The notes under the pieces: model-generated
The model's database searches: none
What the model was told of the DNA's origin: nothing
What the model saw: the letters and a program-made list of their open reading frames with translations, nothing else
Part shown: positions 1 through 9,162 of the stretch, piece after piece
Position numbering within the stretch: position 1 is the first letter of the stretch
Layout: every line of letters begins with the position of its first letter
Program-made: the position numbers and the translations under genes
Origin: CAWFGS01 sp963815535
GTDB lineage: Bacteria > Pseudomonadota > Alphaproteobacteria > Sphingomonadales > Sphingomonadaceae
DNA length: 64,000 nucleotides
Assembly (NCBI GenBank): GCA_963815535.1
Contig: CAWFGS010000001.1
Location: 682,001-746,000 of the forward strand
Direction: 5' to 3'

Positions 1-227
1 TCGACTACGAAGGTGTCGCTGGCCTGTACATTGGGCTGCGCGCTGCCGCCAACGTTGAACGACACGTCGACGCTGTTGGTGATCGATGTGTTCGCCTTGG
101 TCGCAGCTGCGGCGTCGGTACGCTCCTGCGTTTGAGCCGGCGCGGTCTGCGCCAGCACTGGTGTTGCGCCGAGGGCAACGAGCGTGACACAGCTCGCAGC
201 GCCCAGCAATTTGCCGGTCATTCTCAT
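1..227 (-). CDS. Secreted DUF11-like protein, N-terminal part (cut by window edge)
   Basis: Only the first 75 or so codons are inside the window; the gene continues past position 1. The start chosen is the ATG at 227 (MRMTGKLLGAASC...), preceded by a GGGGA run; a second in-frame ATG lies two codons later. Residues 1-26 form a classical signal peptide ending in a VLA-Q cleavage site. The mature N-terminus is Gln/Thr/Ala-rich and then reads NSVDVSFNVGGSAQPNVQAS, which closely resembles the ASFDVGGAPASVDSN stretch of the gene at 795-1766. That suggests the two are related proteins of the DUF11 / conserved-repeat type, which are extracellular or outer-surface beta-sandwich proteins. It is the third gene of a minus-strand block with the two upstream genes (82 bp behind the second). 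Function is not known; the family assignment is inferred from the neighbour. Confidence 0.6.
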   Translation of the reverse strand, partial: MRMTGKLLGAASCVTLVALGATPVLAQTAPAQTQERTDAAAATKANTSITNSVDVSFNVGGSAQPNVQASDTFVV

Positions 228-309
228 AGATATTCCCCATGTTTAGGAAGCGTTTCCGTGTCATGCCGCCCGGAAACTGTGGCGGTTTCGTCCGTTCAGG
301 CGCCGCCGG

Positions 310-783
310 TCAGCGGACCTGCCCGTAAAACGTGACGATGCCAGTGGCATCGGGCGCAACCTGCGCGATGGTCCAGCGGAGATGCGTCACATCGGCGGGC
401 GTTGCGGCCCGCATCGTGCCGTCGTTTCCTGCCACCTGCATACTGGCGAGCGGCCCGTAGGTCGCGCCGTCATCCACCGAAACCACCGCTTCGGCAGGCA
501 TTTCGGCCAGCTCGATCGCGGCGGGCAGCGGGTTGGTGATGACGAAATCGTCAACCGCGTCCGCTCCCGTGTTGCGATAGGTGTTCGTGAACAGCAGCCG
601 GTCGCCGGGAACCACGGAAACCGGATCGGTCAGCTGCCGGGCCTGGGTTCCGTCCTGTTCGACGACGCGTTCCAGCTGAACCTTGCTGTCGAGTGCGACG
701 CTGCCCTGCGCCGCTGCCGAACCGGGTGCGGAAATTGCGAAGGCGCATGCAGCGGCCAATGCGAAAGTCTTGAAATTGAACAT
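310..783 (-). CDS. Small secreted DUF11-like protein
   Basis: This encodes 157 residues with an N-terminal signal peptide (MFNFKTFALAAACAFAISA..., cleavage near SAAAQG). The ATG at 783 is preferred over an upstream in-frame TTG because a GAGGAG ribosome-binding site lies just before it. The mature part has the pattern of one DUF11-type beta-sandwich: a 'PGDRLLFTNTYRNTG' stretch followed by 'DDFVITNPLPAAIEL' and a closing 'VTFYGQVR'. DUF11 domains are usually found in secreted surface proteins, with no enzymatic role known. The gene starts 11 bp after the stop of the 323-residue gene at 795-1766 and is probably co-transcribed with it and with the partial gene at 1-227. The exact role is unknown. 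Confidence 0.75.
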   Translation of the reverse strand: MFNFKTFALAAACAFAISAPGSAAAQGSVALDSKVQLERVVEQDGTQARQLTDPVSVVPGDRLLFTNTYRNTGADAVDDFVITNPLPAAIELAEMPAEAVVSVDDGATYGPLASMQVAGNDGTMRAATPADVTHLRWTIAQVAPDATGIVTFYGQVR

Positions 784-794
784 TATCGTGCTCC

Positions 795-1766
795 TCAATC
801 GATCGTAACGTCGAAGGTGACGGTGTAGGATGTGCCGCCATTCGCGGTCGGTACGGTCACAGTGACGCCGGAAGGCGAACCGGCGCCGGCGTCGCTGTCG
901 TCCGCATCGGTCAAGGCGACCGTGTCCAGCGTCAGCGATCCGGGGCGGTATTGCGTATTGGTGGGAATGGTGTCGCTGACGTTCAGGTTCGAAACGCTGG
1001 ACGAACCGGACACCGTGGCGACGATCTGGTACGTGATGACGGCGCCGGGAATGGCCTCCGACGTGTTATAGACATTCGATACCGTGGCCGATTTGACGAG
1101 CGAGACGGTCGCGCGCGATGCGATCAACGGGCCGACCGCATCGTCGATAGCGGTCGTCGCGCCGACGACCGCGTCGCCGCCGCCTTCACCCGCGCCCGCA
1201 ATGACCGTGCCCGGCGTACCGGAACCGGTCACGGCCCGCGCAGTCAGATTGACGGCACTGGTCTGCCCGTCCGTTGCAGTGTTGGGCGCCGTTACCAGCA
1301 CGAAGACGGTGTAGGGTGCATCGGGCTGAAGGATCGCCGTGCGTTCCGGCCCCGTCAGAATGGTATCGACGTTGGGATCGTATACGCCGTCGCCGTCGGT
1401 ATCGATCGCGATGGCATTCACCGTGACGTCGAAATCGTTGCCGGGCACGGATGGGTCGGCGGTCAGGAAGAAATCTTCCGGTCCGTTGCCCGTATTCGTG
1501 ACCGTATATGTCAGCACGGCGTCGCTGGTGATCGGGATGGCATTACCATCCTGCGATGCGGTGGCGACGTCCAGCAGTTCGTCCACCAGCACTTCGACCG
1601 TGTTGGAATCGACCGAAGCGGGCGCGCCGCCAACGTCGAAGCTGGCCGTTGCGGTGTTCTCGATCCTGGTCCCGGCAGGAACGCCGGCGGCGTATACGGG
1701 AGATGAAAGCAGGGCGGCGATCACAACCGAGCTGCCAGTGGCGATAAGGGTTTTTGCGTAATTCAT
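795..1766 (-). CDS. Secreted DUF11-repeat protein
   Basis: This encodes 323 residues with a signal peptide (about residues 1-26, ending PVYAAG). The mature chain is Thr/Val/Asp-rich and nearly free of Lys and Cys. It carries repeat-like blocks such as 'VLTYTVTNTGNGPEDFFLTA' and, later, 'ITYQIVATVSGSSSVSNLNV' followed by 'DTIPTNTQYRPGSL', the hallmark of DUF11 / conserved-repeat domains. A 'DTDGDGVYDPNVD' stretch resembles a calcium-binding thrombospondin-type-3 or dockerin-like loop. The protein is expected to be exported and may be a surface or matrix protein. It is the first gene of a three-gene minus-strand block, and the 225 bp upstream contain no gene and are the likely promoter region. 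The start ATG follows a GGTGATGGGGT stretch. Biological role unknown. Confidence 0.75.
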   Translation of the reverse strand: MNYAKTLIATGSSVVIAALLSSPVYAAGVPAGTRIENTATASFDVGGAPASVDSNTVEVLVDELLDVATASQDGNAIPITSDAVLTYTVTNTGNGPEDFFLTADPSVPGNDFDVTVNAIAIDTDGDGVYDPNVDTILTGPERTAILQPDAPYTVFVLVTAPNTATDGQTSAVNLTARAVTGSGTPGTVIAGAGEGGGDAVVGATTAIDDAVGPLIASRATVSLVKSATVSNVYNTSEAIPGAVITYQIVATVSGSSSVSNLNVSDTIPTNTQYRPGSLTLDTVALTDADDSDAGAGSPSGVTVTVPTANGGTSYTVTFDVTID

Positions 1767-1914
1767 ACCCCATCACCTAGGGGGTATTGGTTACCAACCT
1801 GTTAGTTCCGGCGGGCTAATTTACAGTCTGATGGCGACCTGTCTGCCGGATGAACGGCGCAATTGCTGTGGTTTAAGCCGGTCCGACGAAGACCGCGCCG
1901 CGTTAACACATTCG

Positions 1915-1931
1915 GTTGCAGCAAATGCAAC
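1915..1931. promoter_or_regulatory. Inverted repeat in the DUF11 operon upstream region
   Basis: GTTGCA-gcaaa-TGCAAC is a perfect 6-bp inverted repeat with a 5-bp spacer. It lies about 150 bp upstream of the first DUF11 gene (start 1766) and just downstream of the small gene that ends at 1992. It could be an operator or part of a weak terminator. I see nothing else convincing in the 1767-1991 gap; no clean -35/-10 pair stands out. Confidence 0.3.
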
Positions 1932-1991
1932 GTGAGGAAAATGGGGCAGGGACATTACGTACCGGACCCCGTCGCATCGCCAGCCAAACGA

Positions 1992-2174
1992 TCAGTCCTT
2001 CTTGTTCTTGTTCGGGCGGACAAGGGATTGGGCGTCGCGATCGGCTTTGGGATATTGGCTGGGTTTTACCGAAGATTGGTTCTGCAGCGTCATGTGGTTC
2101 TTCACCACTTCGCTATCCTCGCTATCGGGCGTGCGGTCTTCGTCCTGGATGGAGAGGTTCTTCTTGTCGGTCAT
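1992..2174 (-). CDS. Small hydrophilic hypothetical protein
   Basis: This encodes 60 residues rich in Asp, Glu, Lys, Ser and Asn, with no Cys and no hydrophobic segment, so a soluble and perhaps disordered cytoplasmic protein. The start is taken at the ATG at 2174 because GGAG lies 8 bp upstream; a longer reading to 2249 has no such site. It follows lpdA by 78 bp on the same strand and may be read from the same transcript. I do not recognise a family. The sequence ends in a basic tail (RPNKNKKD). Confidence 0.5.
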   Translation of the reverse strand: MTDKKNLSIQDEDRTPDSEDSEVVKNHMTLQNQSSVKPSQYPKADRDAQSLVRPNKNKKD

Positions 2175-2252
2175 GGCGCGCTCCGGCTTTGAGGTATGTC
2201 TGGTTGTCCAACGAGCCGGCCTACAATCCGGTCCCGAATATGACGGCATCGA

Positions 2253-3665
2253 TCAGATATGCAGTGCCTTGCCCGACGCGGCGAGCACGCTTTCATGCAT
2301 CATTTCGGACAGGGTCGGATGCGCGAATACCGTCTGTTCCAACTCGGCCTCCGTCGTTTCCAGCGTCTTGCCGACCGTGTAACCCTGGATCAGTTCGGTC
2401 ACTTCCGCGCCGATCATATGCGCGCCCAGCAATTCGCCCGTGTCTGCATCGAAGACGGTTTTGATGAACCCTTCCGCCTCACCCAAAGCGATCGCCTTGC
2501 CATTGCCGATGAAGGGGAAATTGCCGATCTTGAGGTCGTAACCTGCTTCGCGCGCATTCGCTTCGGTCATGCCGACACTGGCGATCTGCGGGTGGCAATA
2601 GGTGCAGCCGGGAATGTTGTTGCGATCGAGCGGATGGGGATGAACCGTATCGTTGCCCAACTCCTGCGCGATGGCTTCCGCCGCCGCGACCCCTTCATGG
2701 CTGGCCTTGTGCGCCAGCCACGGGCCGGGCGTGCAATCGCCGATCGCCCATAAGCCGTCCGCGCCGGTGCGCCCGAATTCGTCGATCTGGATGAAGCCAC
2801 GCTCCATCGTCGCGCCTGCGGCATCGAGGCCGATGTCTTCCGTATTGGGCACGATCCCGATGGCCGCAATCGCATGGCTGAACTGATGCGCCGCCGTGTC
2901 ACCGTTCGCGTCCTTGATGGTGGCTGTCAGACCGTCGGAGCCGACGGCAATGTCTTCCACCCCCGCCCCGGTCATGATCGCAATGCCCTGTTTCGTCAGC
3001 GATTTATGCAGGAAGGCGGACACCTCCTCGTCCTCCACCGGAACGATGCGGTCCAGCATTTCGACCACCGTTACATCGACGCCCATATCGTTGTAGAAGC
3101 TGGCGAATTCGATCCCGATCGCGCCGGACCCGACGATCAGCAACCGGGTCGGCAATTCGGCCGGGGTCATCGCATGGCGATAGGTCCAGATGCGTTTCGC
3201 GTCGGCGGGCGCGAAAGGCAGGTCGCGCGCGCGCGCACCGGTGGCGACGATGACGTGCTTCGCCTCGATCGTTTCCGCCTTGCCGTCGCGGGTTACGGTG
3301 ACGCTGGTGGCGGAAGCGAGCACCCCTTCCCCCATATGCACCGCGATCTTGTTCTTCTTCATCAGATGCGCGACGCCCTGATTGAGCTGCTTGGCGACCC
3401 CGCGCGACCGTTTGACGACCGCCGCCAGATCGGCCTCGATCCCACTCGCCTTCAAACCGTACTCGCCCGCATTCTGCATGTAGTGGAAGATTTCGGCCGA
3501 CCGCAGCAGCGCCTTGGTCGGGATGCAGCCCCAGTTGAGGCAGATGCCACCCAGCAATTCGCGTTCCACGATCGCGACCTGCAACCCCAGTTGCGCCGCC
3601 CGTATCGCCGCGACATATCCGCCGGGGCCTGAACCAAGAACGATCACATCGTATCTGTCAGCCAT
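2253..3665 (-). CDS. lpdA: Dihydrolipoyl dehydrogenase (E3)
   Basis: This flavoprotein reoxidises the dihydrolipoyl groups of the pyruvate dehydrogenase (and other 2-oxoacid dehydrogenase) complexes with NAD+. The 470-residue chain is intact and of normal length. Visible features are the FAD-binding GSGPGG at residues 11-16, the redox-active disulfide in GGICLNWGCIPTK (Cys42 and Cys47), the NAD-binding GSGAIG in the second Rossmann fold, the ATGARARDLP stretch, the second FAD contact AIGDCTPGPWLAHKASHEG, and the C-terminal catalytic His-Glu region AHPTLSEMMHE. Two adjacent ATGs (3668 and 3665) follow a GAGGAT site; the second has better spacing. It is downstream of pdhC and a thioesterase on the same strand, separated by a 224-bp non-coding gap that may hold its own promoter. 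Confidence 0.97.
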   Translation of the reverse strand: MADRYDVIVLGSGPGGYVAAIRAAQLGLQVAIVERELLGGICLNWGCIPTKALLRSAEIFHYMQNAGEYGLKASGIEADLAAVVKRSRGVAKQLNQGVAHLMKKNKIAVHMGEGVLASATSVTVTRDGKAETIEAKHVIVATGARARDLPFAPADAKRIWTYRHAMTPAELPTRLLIVGSGAIGIEFASFYNDMGVDVTVVEMLDRIVPVEDEEVSAFLHKSLTKQGIAIMTGAGVEDIAVGSDGLTATIKDANGDTAAHQFSHAIAAIGIVPNTEDIGLDAAGATMERGFIQIDEFGRTGADGLWAIGDCTPGPWLAHKASHEGVAAAEAIAQELGNDTVHPHPLDRNNIPGCTYCHPQIASVGMTEANAREAGYDLKIGNFPFIGNGKAIALGEAEGFIKTVFDADTGELLGAHMIGAEVTELIQGYTVGKTLETTEAELEQTVFAHPTLSEMMHESVLAASGKALHI

Positions 3666-3889
3666 CATATCCTCAATTCGCTGCCGGAAGGGGCATCGCC
3701 GATCCGCACGGTGTTACACTTACCCCATGTTTTCGTGAAATTTGCTGCACCCGTCGCTTTTCGTAAAAGGTGGCTTTTCGTCGAAACGGGTGTGACTTTC
3801 ATATTTGCCTCGTTCGCGGCCATTCCGGCCACTCTGCGCGTGCGGTTCGCCTCGCGGATTACAAGATGCCCCGCAATGTAGGAAAGCCG

Positions 3890-4288
3890 TCATGCATCGT
3901 TGCCGGCCTGCGGATCGCGGACGTGGACGGAACGCGGGCGTTCATCGTCGCCAGCAGCACGAACTTGAAACTGCCGCTGGCCACCTAAAATCGTCACCTC
4001 CCCATTGCGTTCGCGCGCGATCGCTTCCGCCGATATGGTCAAGGATGTCGTGCCGGTGGTCGTCACGTCGCAATAGACGGACAGTTCGTCCCCCACGGCC
4101 ATCGCGCCGGGAAAGGCGAAATCGCCAGCGCTGACGACGACCGCCTTGCCCTGCCCCACTTTGGATGCGAGGGAACCTGCACCAAGCGCCATCTGCGCCA
4201 TCAACCATCCCCCGAACACCCCGCCATAGGGGTTGGTGTCCGCGGGCATGGCGGTCACGCGGATTTGCGGATCGGTCCGCTCGTTCAC
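3890..4288 (-). CDS. Acyl-CoA thioesterase, YciA/BACH hotdog family
   Basis: A 132-residue single hotdog-fold protein expected to hydrolyse acyl-CoA to free acid and CoA in the cytoplasm. The family signature is clear: RVTAMPADTNPYGGVFGGWL (the AMPADTN...GG-FGGW motif) followed by MAQMALGAG, a VVVSAGDFAFPGAMAVGD core and the TTTGTTSLTISAEA strand. The start is a GTG at 4288 that overlaps the pdhC stop (GTGA), so the two genes are translationally coupled. In the raw sequence a frameshift in pdhC even merges this gene with an upstream reading frame. Placement between E2 and E3 suggests a link to acetyl-CoA supply, but that is inference. The C-terminal 25 residues are polar and not conserved in the family. 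Confidence 0.88.
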   Translation of the reverse strand: MNERTDPQIRVTAMPADTNPYGGVFGGWLMAQMALGAGSLASKVGQGKAVVVSAGDFAFPGAMAVGDELSVYCDVTTTGTTSLTISAEAIARERNGEVTILGGQRQFQVRAAGDDERPRSVHVRDPQAGNDA

Positions 4289-5603
4289 GCGATCAACCCC
4301 AGCGGCGCTTCGCACAGCTCCTTGAACGCACTCATCAGTTGCGCGCCGTCCGCGCCGTCGATTGCGCGGTGATCGAAGCTGCCGCTTGCGGACATGACGG
4401 TCGCGATCTGCAGCGCGCCGTCCACGACGTGCGGGCGCGGTTCGCCTGCGCCGACGGCCATGATCATCGCCTGGGGCGGATTGATGACCGCGTCGAACTG
4501 TTTGATGCCGAACATGCCAAGATTGCTGAGGCTGGCCGTGCCGCCCTGATATTCGTGCGGTTGCAGCTTGCCGTCTTTCGCCTTGTCCACCAGCGCCTTC
4601 ATCGTGGTGGATATGCCGGACACCGCCATGCTGCCGGCATCGACGACGATCGGCGTAATCAGGCCGCTGGGCGCAGCCACCGCCACGGAAATGTCGGCGC
4701 GGGAATATTTGCGAAGTTCCGTGCCGGCAAAACCGACATTGCATTGCGGCACGCGGATCAACGCTTTCGCCAGCGCCTTTATCAAAAGGTCGTTCACGCT
4801 GAGTTTGATGCCGTCGGCCTCCAACGCGCCGTTCAACTGTTTGCGTAGCGCCAGCAGCGGGTCGAGATTTATATCGACCGTCAGATAATAATGGGGAACC
4901 TCCCGCTTCGCTTCGGTCAGGCGGCGCGCGATGGTCTTGCGGATATTGCTGAGCTTTTCCGCTTCGAAGGGGATTCCGTAATCGGGGGTGGCAGCCGGTT
5001 CGCCCGTTTGCGCCTTCGTTTGCGTTTCGGGGGCCTGGGCCTGCGATGCGGCGGGCTTGCGCATCCGCGTCCTTCACGCCCGCTTCCACATCCGCCTTCA
5101 CAATGCGGCCATTCGGGCCGGACCCTGTGATCGCGCTCAGATCGACACCGTCGCGCTCCGCAATACGCCTTGCCAAGGGGGAAGCGACGATGCGTTCGCC
5201 ATCGTCAAATTCGACGGTCCGCTTATCGTCGGTTTGTTCGGGTGGCGGATTGCGGTTGGCGGACGGTTGCACCGATGCGGGCACGGGCTCGTCACCCTTG
5301 CCGGCATCCGACCGTCGAAGCTGCGTTCGCCTTTGCCGGTTCGACCTCGGCGGGATCTTCGTCCTCGCCAGCCAGCGTGGCGATTACCGCGCCGACTTTC
5401 ACGCCATCCGTCCCTTCTTCCACGGCGATATCGACGATCGTGCCTTCGTCGACCGCTTCGAATTCCATCGTCGCCTTATCGGTTTCGATCTCCGCCATGA
5501 TGTCGCCCGATTGCACGGTGTCGCCCACTTTCACCAACCAGCGCGCCAGCGTGCCTTCCTCCATCGTCGGGGAGAGGGCGGGCATTTTGATTTCGGTCGG
5601 CAT
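4285..5603 (-). CDS. pdhC: Pyruvate dehydrogenase E2 (dihydrolipoyl acetyltransferase), two frameshifts
   Basis: The E2 core of pyruvate dehydrogenase transfers the acetyl group from lipoate to CoA. All three domains are present but in three frames. The lipoyl domain starts MPTEIKMPALSPTMEEGTLA with the lipoylated Lys in ETDKATMEFE. The E1/E3-binding domain reads ASPLARRIAERDGVDLSAI and on through GSGPNGRIVKADVE. The catalytic domain starts near PFEAEKLSNIRKTIARRL and contains the active-site motif DHRAIDGADGAQL (His and Asp of HRxxDG). The breaks lie near 5310 and 5066, both in the Ala/Pro-rich linkers; each is repaired by one base. A normal-length E2 of about 435 residues results. E1 subunits are not in the window. 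Confidence 0.9.
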
Positions 5604-5780
5604 AATCGGCGCAGGCTCCAGTAACGAAACGGCGTGGCAGGCGGGGTTAGCCTTGGCCATTTTGTGGTGTCTCGGCAAGAGGGCCGGGCCTGCCCCGCCG
5701 CGATACGCCTTGCGATCGGTATCGTTTCCGCGGATGCTGCAACTAATTTTAGGACGATGCAAAGAGGGGGAAGCGGCGCC

Positions 5781-6234
5781 ATGCGCGTATATCTGGTAAT
5801 CATGGACGAAACGTCCGAAGCGCGCAAAGCCATGCGCTTCGCATCGCGGCGGGCGGCGCAGACCGGGGGGTCCGTGCATATTCTGGCACTGGTCGCGCGG
5901 GAGAACTTCACCGCATTCGGCGCGGTGCAGGCAACCATCGAGCAAGAAGCGCGCGACCGGGCGGAAGCGATGGCCAACGGTGCGGCCAGCAGCCTCTATC
6001 TCGAAAGCGGCAAGATGCCCGCGATCGCGGTGAAGGTCGGCGACGGTTCAACCGTTATCCGCGAATATCTGACCGAACATGACGAAGTGGCCGCGTTGGT
6101 GCTGGGCGCGGCAAACGAAGGGCAGCCCGGCCCGCTGATCGCTCATTTCGCCAGCCATGCCGGGGTCGCTGCCCTGCCCGCTCTATCTGGTGCCTGGCGG
6201 CTTTTCGGACGACGATATCGACCGTCTGGCCTAG
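5781..6234 (+). CDS. Universal stress protein (UspA family), one frameshift near the 3' end
   Basis: A cytoplasmic UspA-fold protein of about 150 residues, a family that binds ATP or acts as a stress adaptor. The start is the ATG at 5781 behind GAGGGGGAAG: MRVYLVIMDETSEARKAMRF. The fold pattern continues through VHILALVARENFTAF, the helix EQEARDRAEAMANGAASSL, and VAALVLGAANEGQPGPLIAH. At about 6170 an extra G in a GGGG run shifts the frame. Removing it gives the family-typical ending SLPCPLYLVPGGFSDDDIDR and a TAG at 6232-6234; unrepaired, the frame runs to 6269. The gene is divergent from pdhC and convergent with the peroxiredoxin gene, whose stop lies 7 bp away. Confidence 0.82.
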
Positions 6235-6241
6235 GCTTCGA

Positions 6242-6756
6242 TCAGGTCAACGTGCCGCGCGTCGGATAATCGTTCTTGGTCACATAATCGATACCCTGCA
6301 GCAGCTGATCGAGCGACGGGCGCGTGAACGGCGCGTTTTGTGTCACGGCAAAATACAGCTCGCCATCGGGCCGGATCAGAAACAGGCCGGGTTCGGAAAA
6401 TATTGCCGGTTCGTCCGTGCCATCGCGCCCTTCTGAAATATACAGTCCCCATTCGCGCGCCTGCTTTTCCGTCATGCTGTGCGCCAACGGCAGGTCGCCG
6501 GTTTTCCATTCGTCATGCGCGACGGCGGCACGATCCGGACTGTCCATCGAAATTGCGAAGGGGGAAATGCCGCGATCGGTAAAATCGGTCAGCCTGCCGC
6601 CAGCTCTTCCAGTTGCCCCTTGCAGATCGGGCAATGCTTGCCGCGATAGAACACCAGCATCGTGAAGTGTTCCGGGTTCTGATCGGCAAGTTCGAACTTC
6701 GCGTCGATTGTCAGCGGCAGTTCGAAGGCGGGGGCGTTCTGGCCGGGTTTCAACAT
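6242..6756 (-). CDS. Peroxiredoxin-like (AhpC/TSA) protein, one frameshift
   Basis: A thioredoxin-fold peroxiredoxin-like protein of about 170 residues. The N-terminal part starts at the ATG at 6756 behind AGGAG and reads MLKPGQNAPAFELPLTIDAK, then VFYRGKHCPICKGQLEEL, where HCPIC carries the presumed reactive Cys and a partner Cys in a CxxC arrangement. After ELAAG the frame breaks near 6598. The second frame continues with LTDFTDRGISPFAISMDSP and EWGLYISEGRDGTDEPAIF, then FLIRPDGELYFAVTQNAPF. The order matches redoxin-domain proteins that reduce peroxides with thiols. Substrate and reductant cannot be told from sequence. The break is a single base and probably an error. Confidence 0.85.
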
Positions 6757-6808
6757 GGCATTCTCCTATGCCCGAACAATGGCCGGGCGGTTGGCAAGTT
6801 CCGAACGG

Positions 6809-9114
6809 CTATTTCCGCTTGCGCCCCTGATGGCGGATATTGCCCGGTCGTCCGCGCGCGCCCTGCTTGTGCTTCGGCCCGGTTTTCCCGCCGTTGGCCT
6901 TGGGCCCGCTGCGCCGTTGCCCGCCACCCCGCGAACGGTCGTTGCGGTTGCCGCGTGGTTCGATGGGATTGCCGTCGCCATCCAGCGGCACGAACTTCAA
7001 TGCGCCAGTCAGCGGGTTCGCCTCGCCCAGTTTCAGTTTCAGCAGATCGCCAGCAGCATAGCGCATGCCGGTTCGCTCTCCCTCCAACGCCATTGCCGCC
7101 TCGTCGTAACGGAAATAGTCGGACCCCAGCGTCGATACGGGAACCAGCCCATCCCCGCCCAGCCCGACGATCGTGGCGAAGAAACCGAACGATTGAACCC
7201 CGGTGATCCGCGTGTCGAAGGTTTCCCCCACCCGGCCCGACAACCACGCCGCGACATAACGATCGACCGTGTCGCGCTCCGCCTGCATGGCGAGCCGTTC
7301 CAGCTTACTGATGGCATCGGTAATCTTCGACAGATCGTCGCGGTCATATTGCGACAGTCCGGTCGTGGCGGGCAGTTTGGCGGCCGGTTTGGGCTGTTCC
7401 AGCTTGAACGCATCGACCAGCGAGCGATGCAGCAGCAAATCCGCATAGCGCCGGATGGGCGAAGTGAAATGCGCGTAGGAGCCGAGCGACAGTCCGAAAT
7501 GCCCAGCATTGCGCGGCCCGTAATAGGCCTGCGTCTGACTGCGCAACACCGCCTCCATCACCTGCGCTTTTTCCGCGTCGCCCGTCAGACCGCTCAACAT
7601 GCGGTTGAACAGGGTCGGCGAGATAACCTGCCCCAAAGCCAGATTGCGTCCGAAGCTCGCCAGATAGTCCTTCAACGCGACCAGCTTTTCCCGGCTCGGC
7701 GGTTCGTGAATGCGATAGACGATGGGCGCCTTCTTGTTTTCGAGCGCCTTGGCCGCAGCGACGTTCGCCGCGATCATGAAATCTTCCACCACCCGGTGCG
7801 CGTCCAGTCGTTCGCGCACGGCGATTTCCGCGATCTTGCCCTGATCGTCCAGCATCACGCGGCGTTCCGGCAGATCGAGGTCGAGCGGTTCGCGTTTCGC
7901 GCGCGCGCCAGCCAGCAATTTCCAGCATGCCCAAAGGTGCTTCAAATGTTCGGGCGCCGAACCATCGTCGATCGCCGCCTGTGCGTCTTCATAGGCGATT
8001 ACGCTGTGAATACGCACGATTGCTCGCGTGAACCGGAAATTGCTCACCTTGCCATCTGTATCGACATGCATGTGACAGGCCATCGCCGCACGGTCTTCCC
8101 CTTCGCGCAAGGAGCAGACATCGGCGCTGAGCACTTCGGGCAGCATCGGAACGACGCGATCGGGGAAATACACCGAATTGCCGCGTTTGCGCGCTTCCCT
8201 GTCGATCGCGCCACCGGGGCGCACGTAATAGGACACGTCGGCGATGGCGACCACCGCGTCGAAGCCGCCCTTGCCATCCGGCTTTGCATAGATCGCATCG
8301 TCATGGTCGCGCGCATCGGCGGGGTCGATCGCGACGATCGGCAATTCGCGGAGATCTTCGCGATCGCCGCCGTCGATCGGCAGTTGCGCGGCCCGCTTCG
8401 CTTCGGCCAGCGTATCGTCCCCGAACACATGGCGAATGCCGTGTTTCGCAATCGCAATCAGGCTGAAGCTTTTGGGTTCCAGCGGATCGCCCAATATCTC
8501 CGACGACTTTGACTCCGGCCTTCGGCCCCGCGCCCAGTGGGTTCGGCCAGCACCAGTTGCCCCGCCTGTGCGCCCGCCCAGATCGCTGATCGGGCTGGAG
8601 CTGCGAACCCGTTTGTCCACCGGGGCCAGCCAGCCTTTGCCGCTGCCGTCGATCTCCACCACGCCCATCAGCCCTTCGGTTCGGTCGGGCAGTTTCTTCA
8701 TCACCCGCGCGCGATAGCCGCGCCCCGCCTCCTCCGTTCGGGCAAGCACACGGTCGCCCAGCTTCAGTGCGCCGCCTTTCTTGCTTTCGACGATGGTAAT
8801 GCGCGGCGGGGGTGTCGCATCGTCGGGCGACCAGGCATCCGGGATGGCGAACACGTCGTCATCCTCGATTGCGGTGACTTTCAGAACGGTCACCTTGGGC
8901 ACGCCGCCCATTCGGGTGTAAGCGGTCTTGCGCCCATCGATCAGGCCTTCTTCGGCCATATCCTTGAGCAGCTTCTTCAGCGCAATCTTCTCCTGCCCTT
9001 TCAGGCCGAATTCCTTGGCGATTTCGCGCTTGCCCGCGATGCGGTCCGATGATTGGATGAAAGTCGAGGATTTGCTCGCGCGAGGGCAAGCCGGATTGTT
9101 TTTTATTGTTCATA
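6809..9114 (-). CDS. rnr: Ribonuclease R, frameshift near the N-terminus
   Basis: A processive 3'-5' exoribonuclease that degrades structured RNA. The body is intact for 716 residues: cold-shock-like domains, then the RNB catalytic core with IDPADARDHDDAIYA (acidic metal-binding residues), VADVSYYVRPGGAID, NSVYFPDRVVPMLPEVLS, AHFTSPIRRYADLLLHRSL and a C-terminal S1 domain (ITGVQSFGFFATIVGLGGDG). The tail is Arg/Lys/Gly-rich, as is usual for RNase R. The true start is the ATG at 9114: MNNKKQSGLPSREQILDF followed, after removal of one extra C near 9058, by IQSSDRIAGKREIAKEFGLK and GQEKIALKKLL, a winged-helix N-terminal domain. About 767 residues in all. Confidence 0.95.
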
Positions 9115-9162
9115 TGTCCCGAAGATAGGCGGCGCGCGCTCCGGCAGCAAGCGGAGAGCGTG

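Noticed and set aside
6755..8512. Open frame of 585 codons on the plus strand
   Set aside because: Antisense shadow of the RNase R gene; low-complexity Arg/Gln content.
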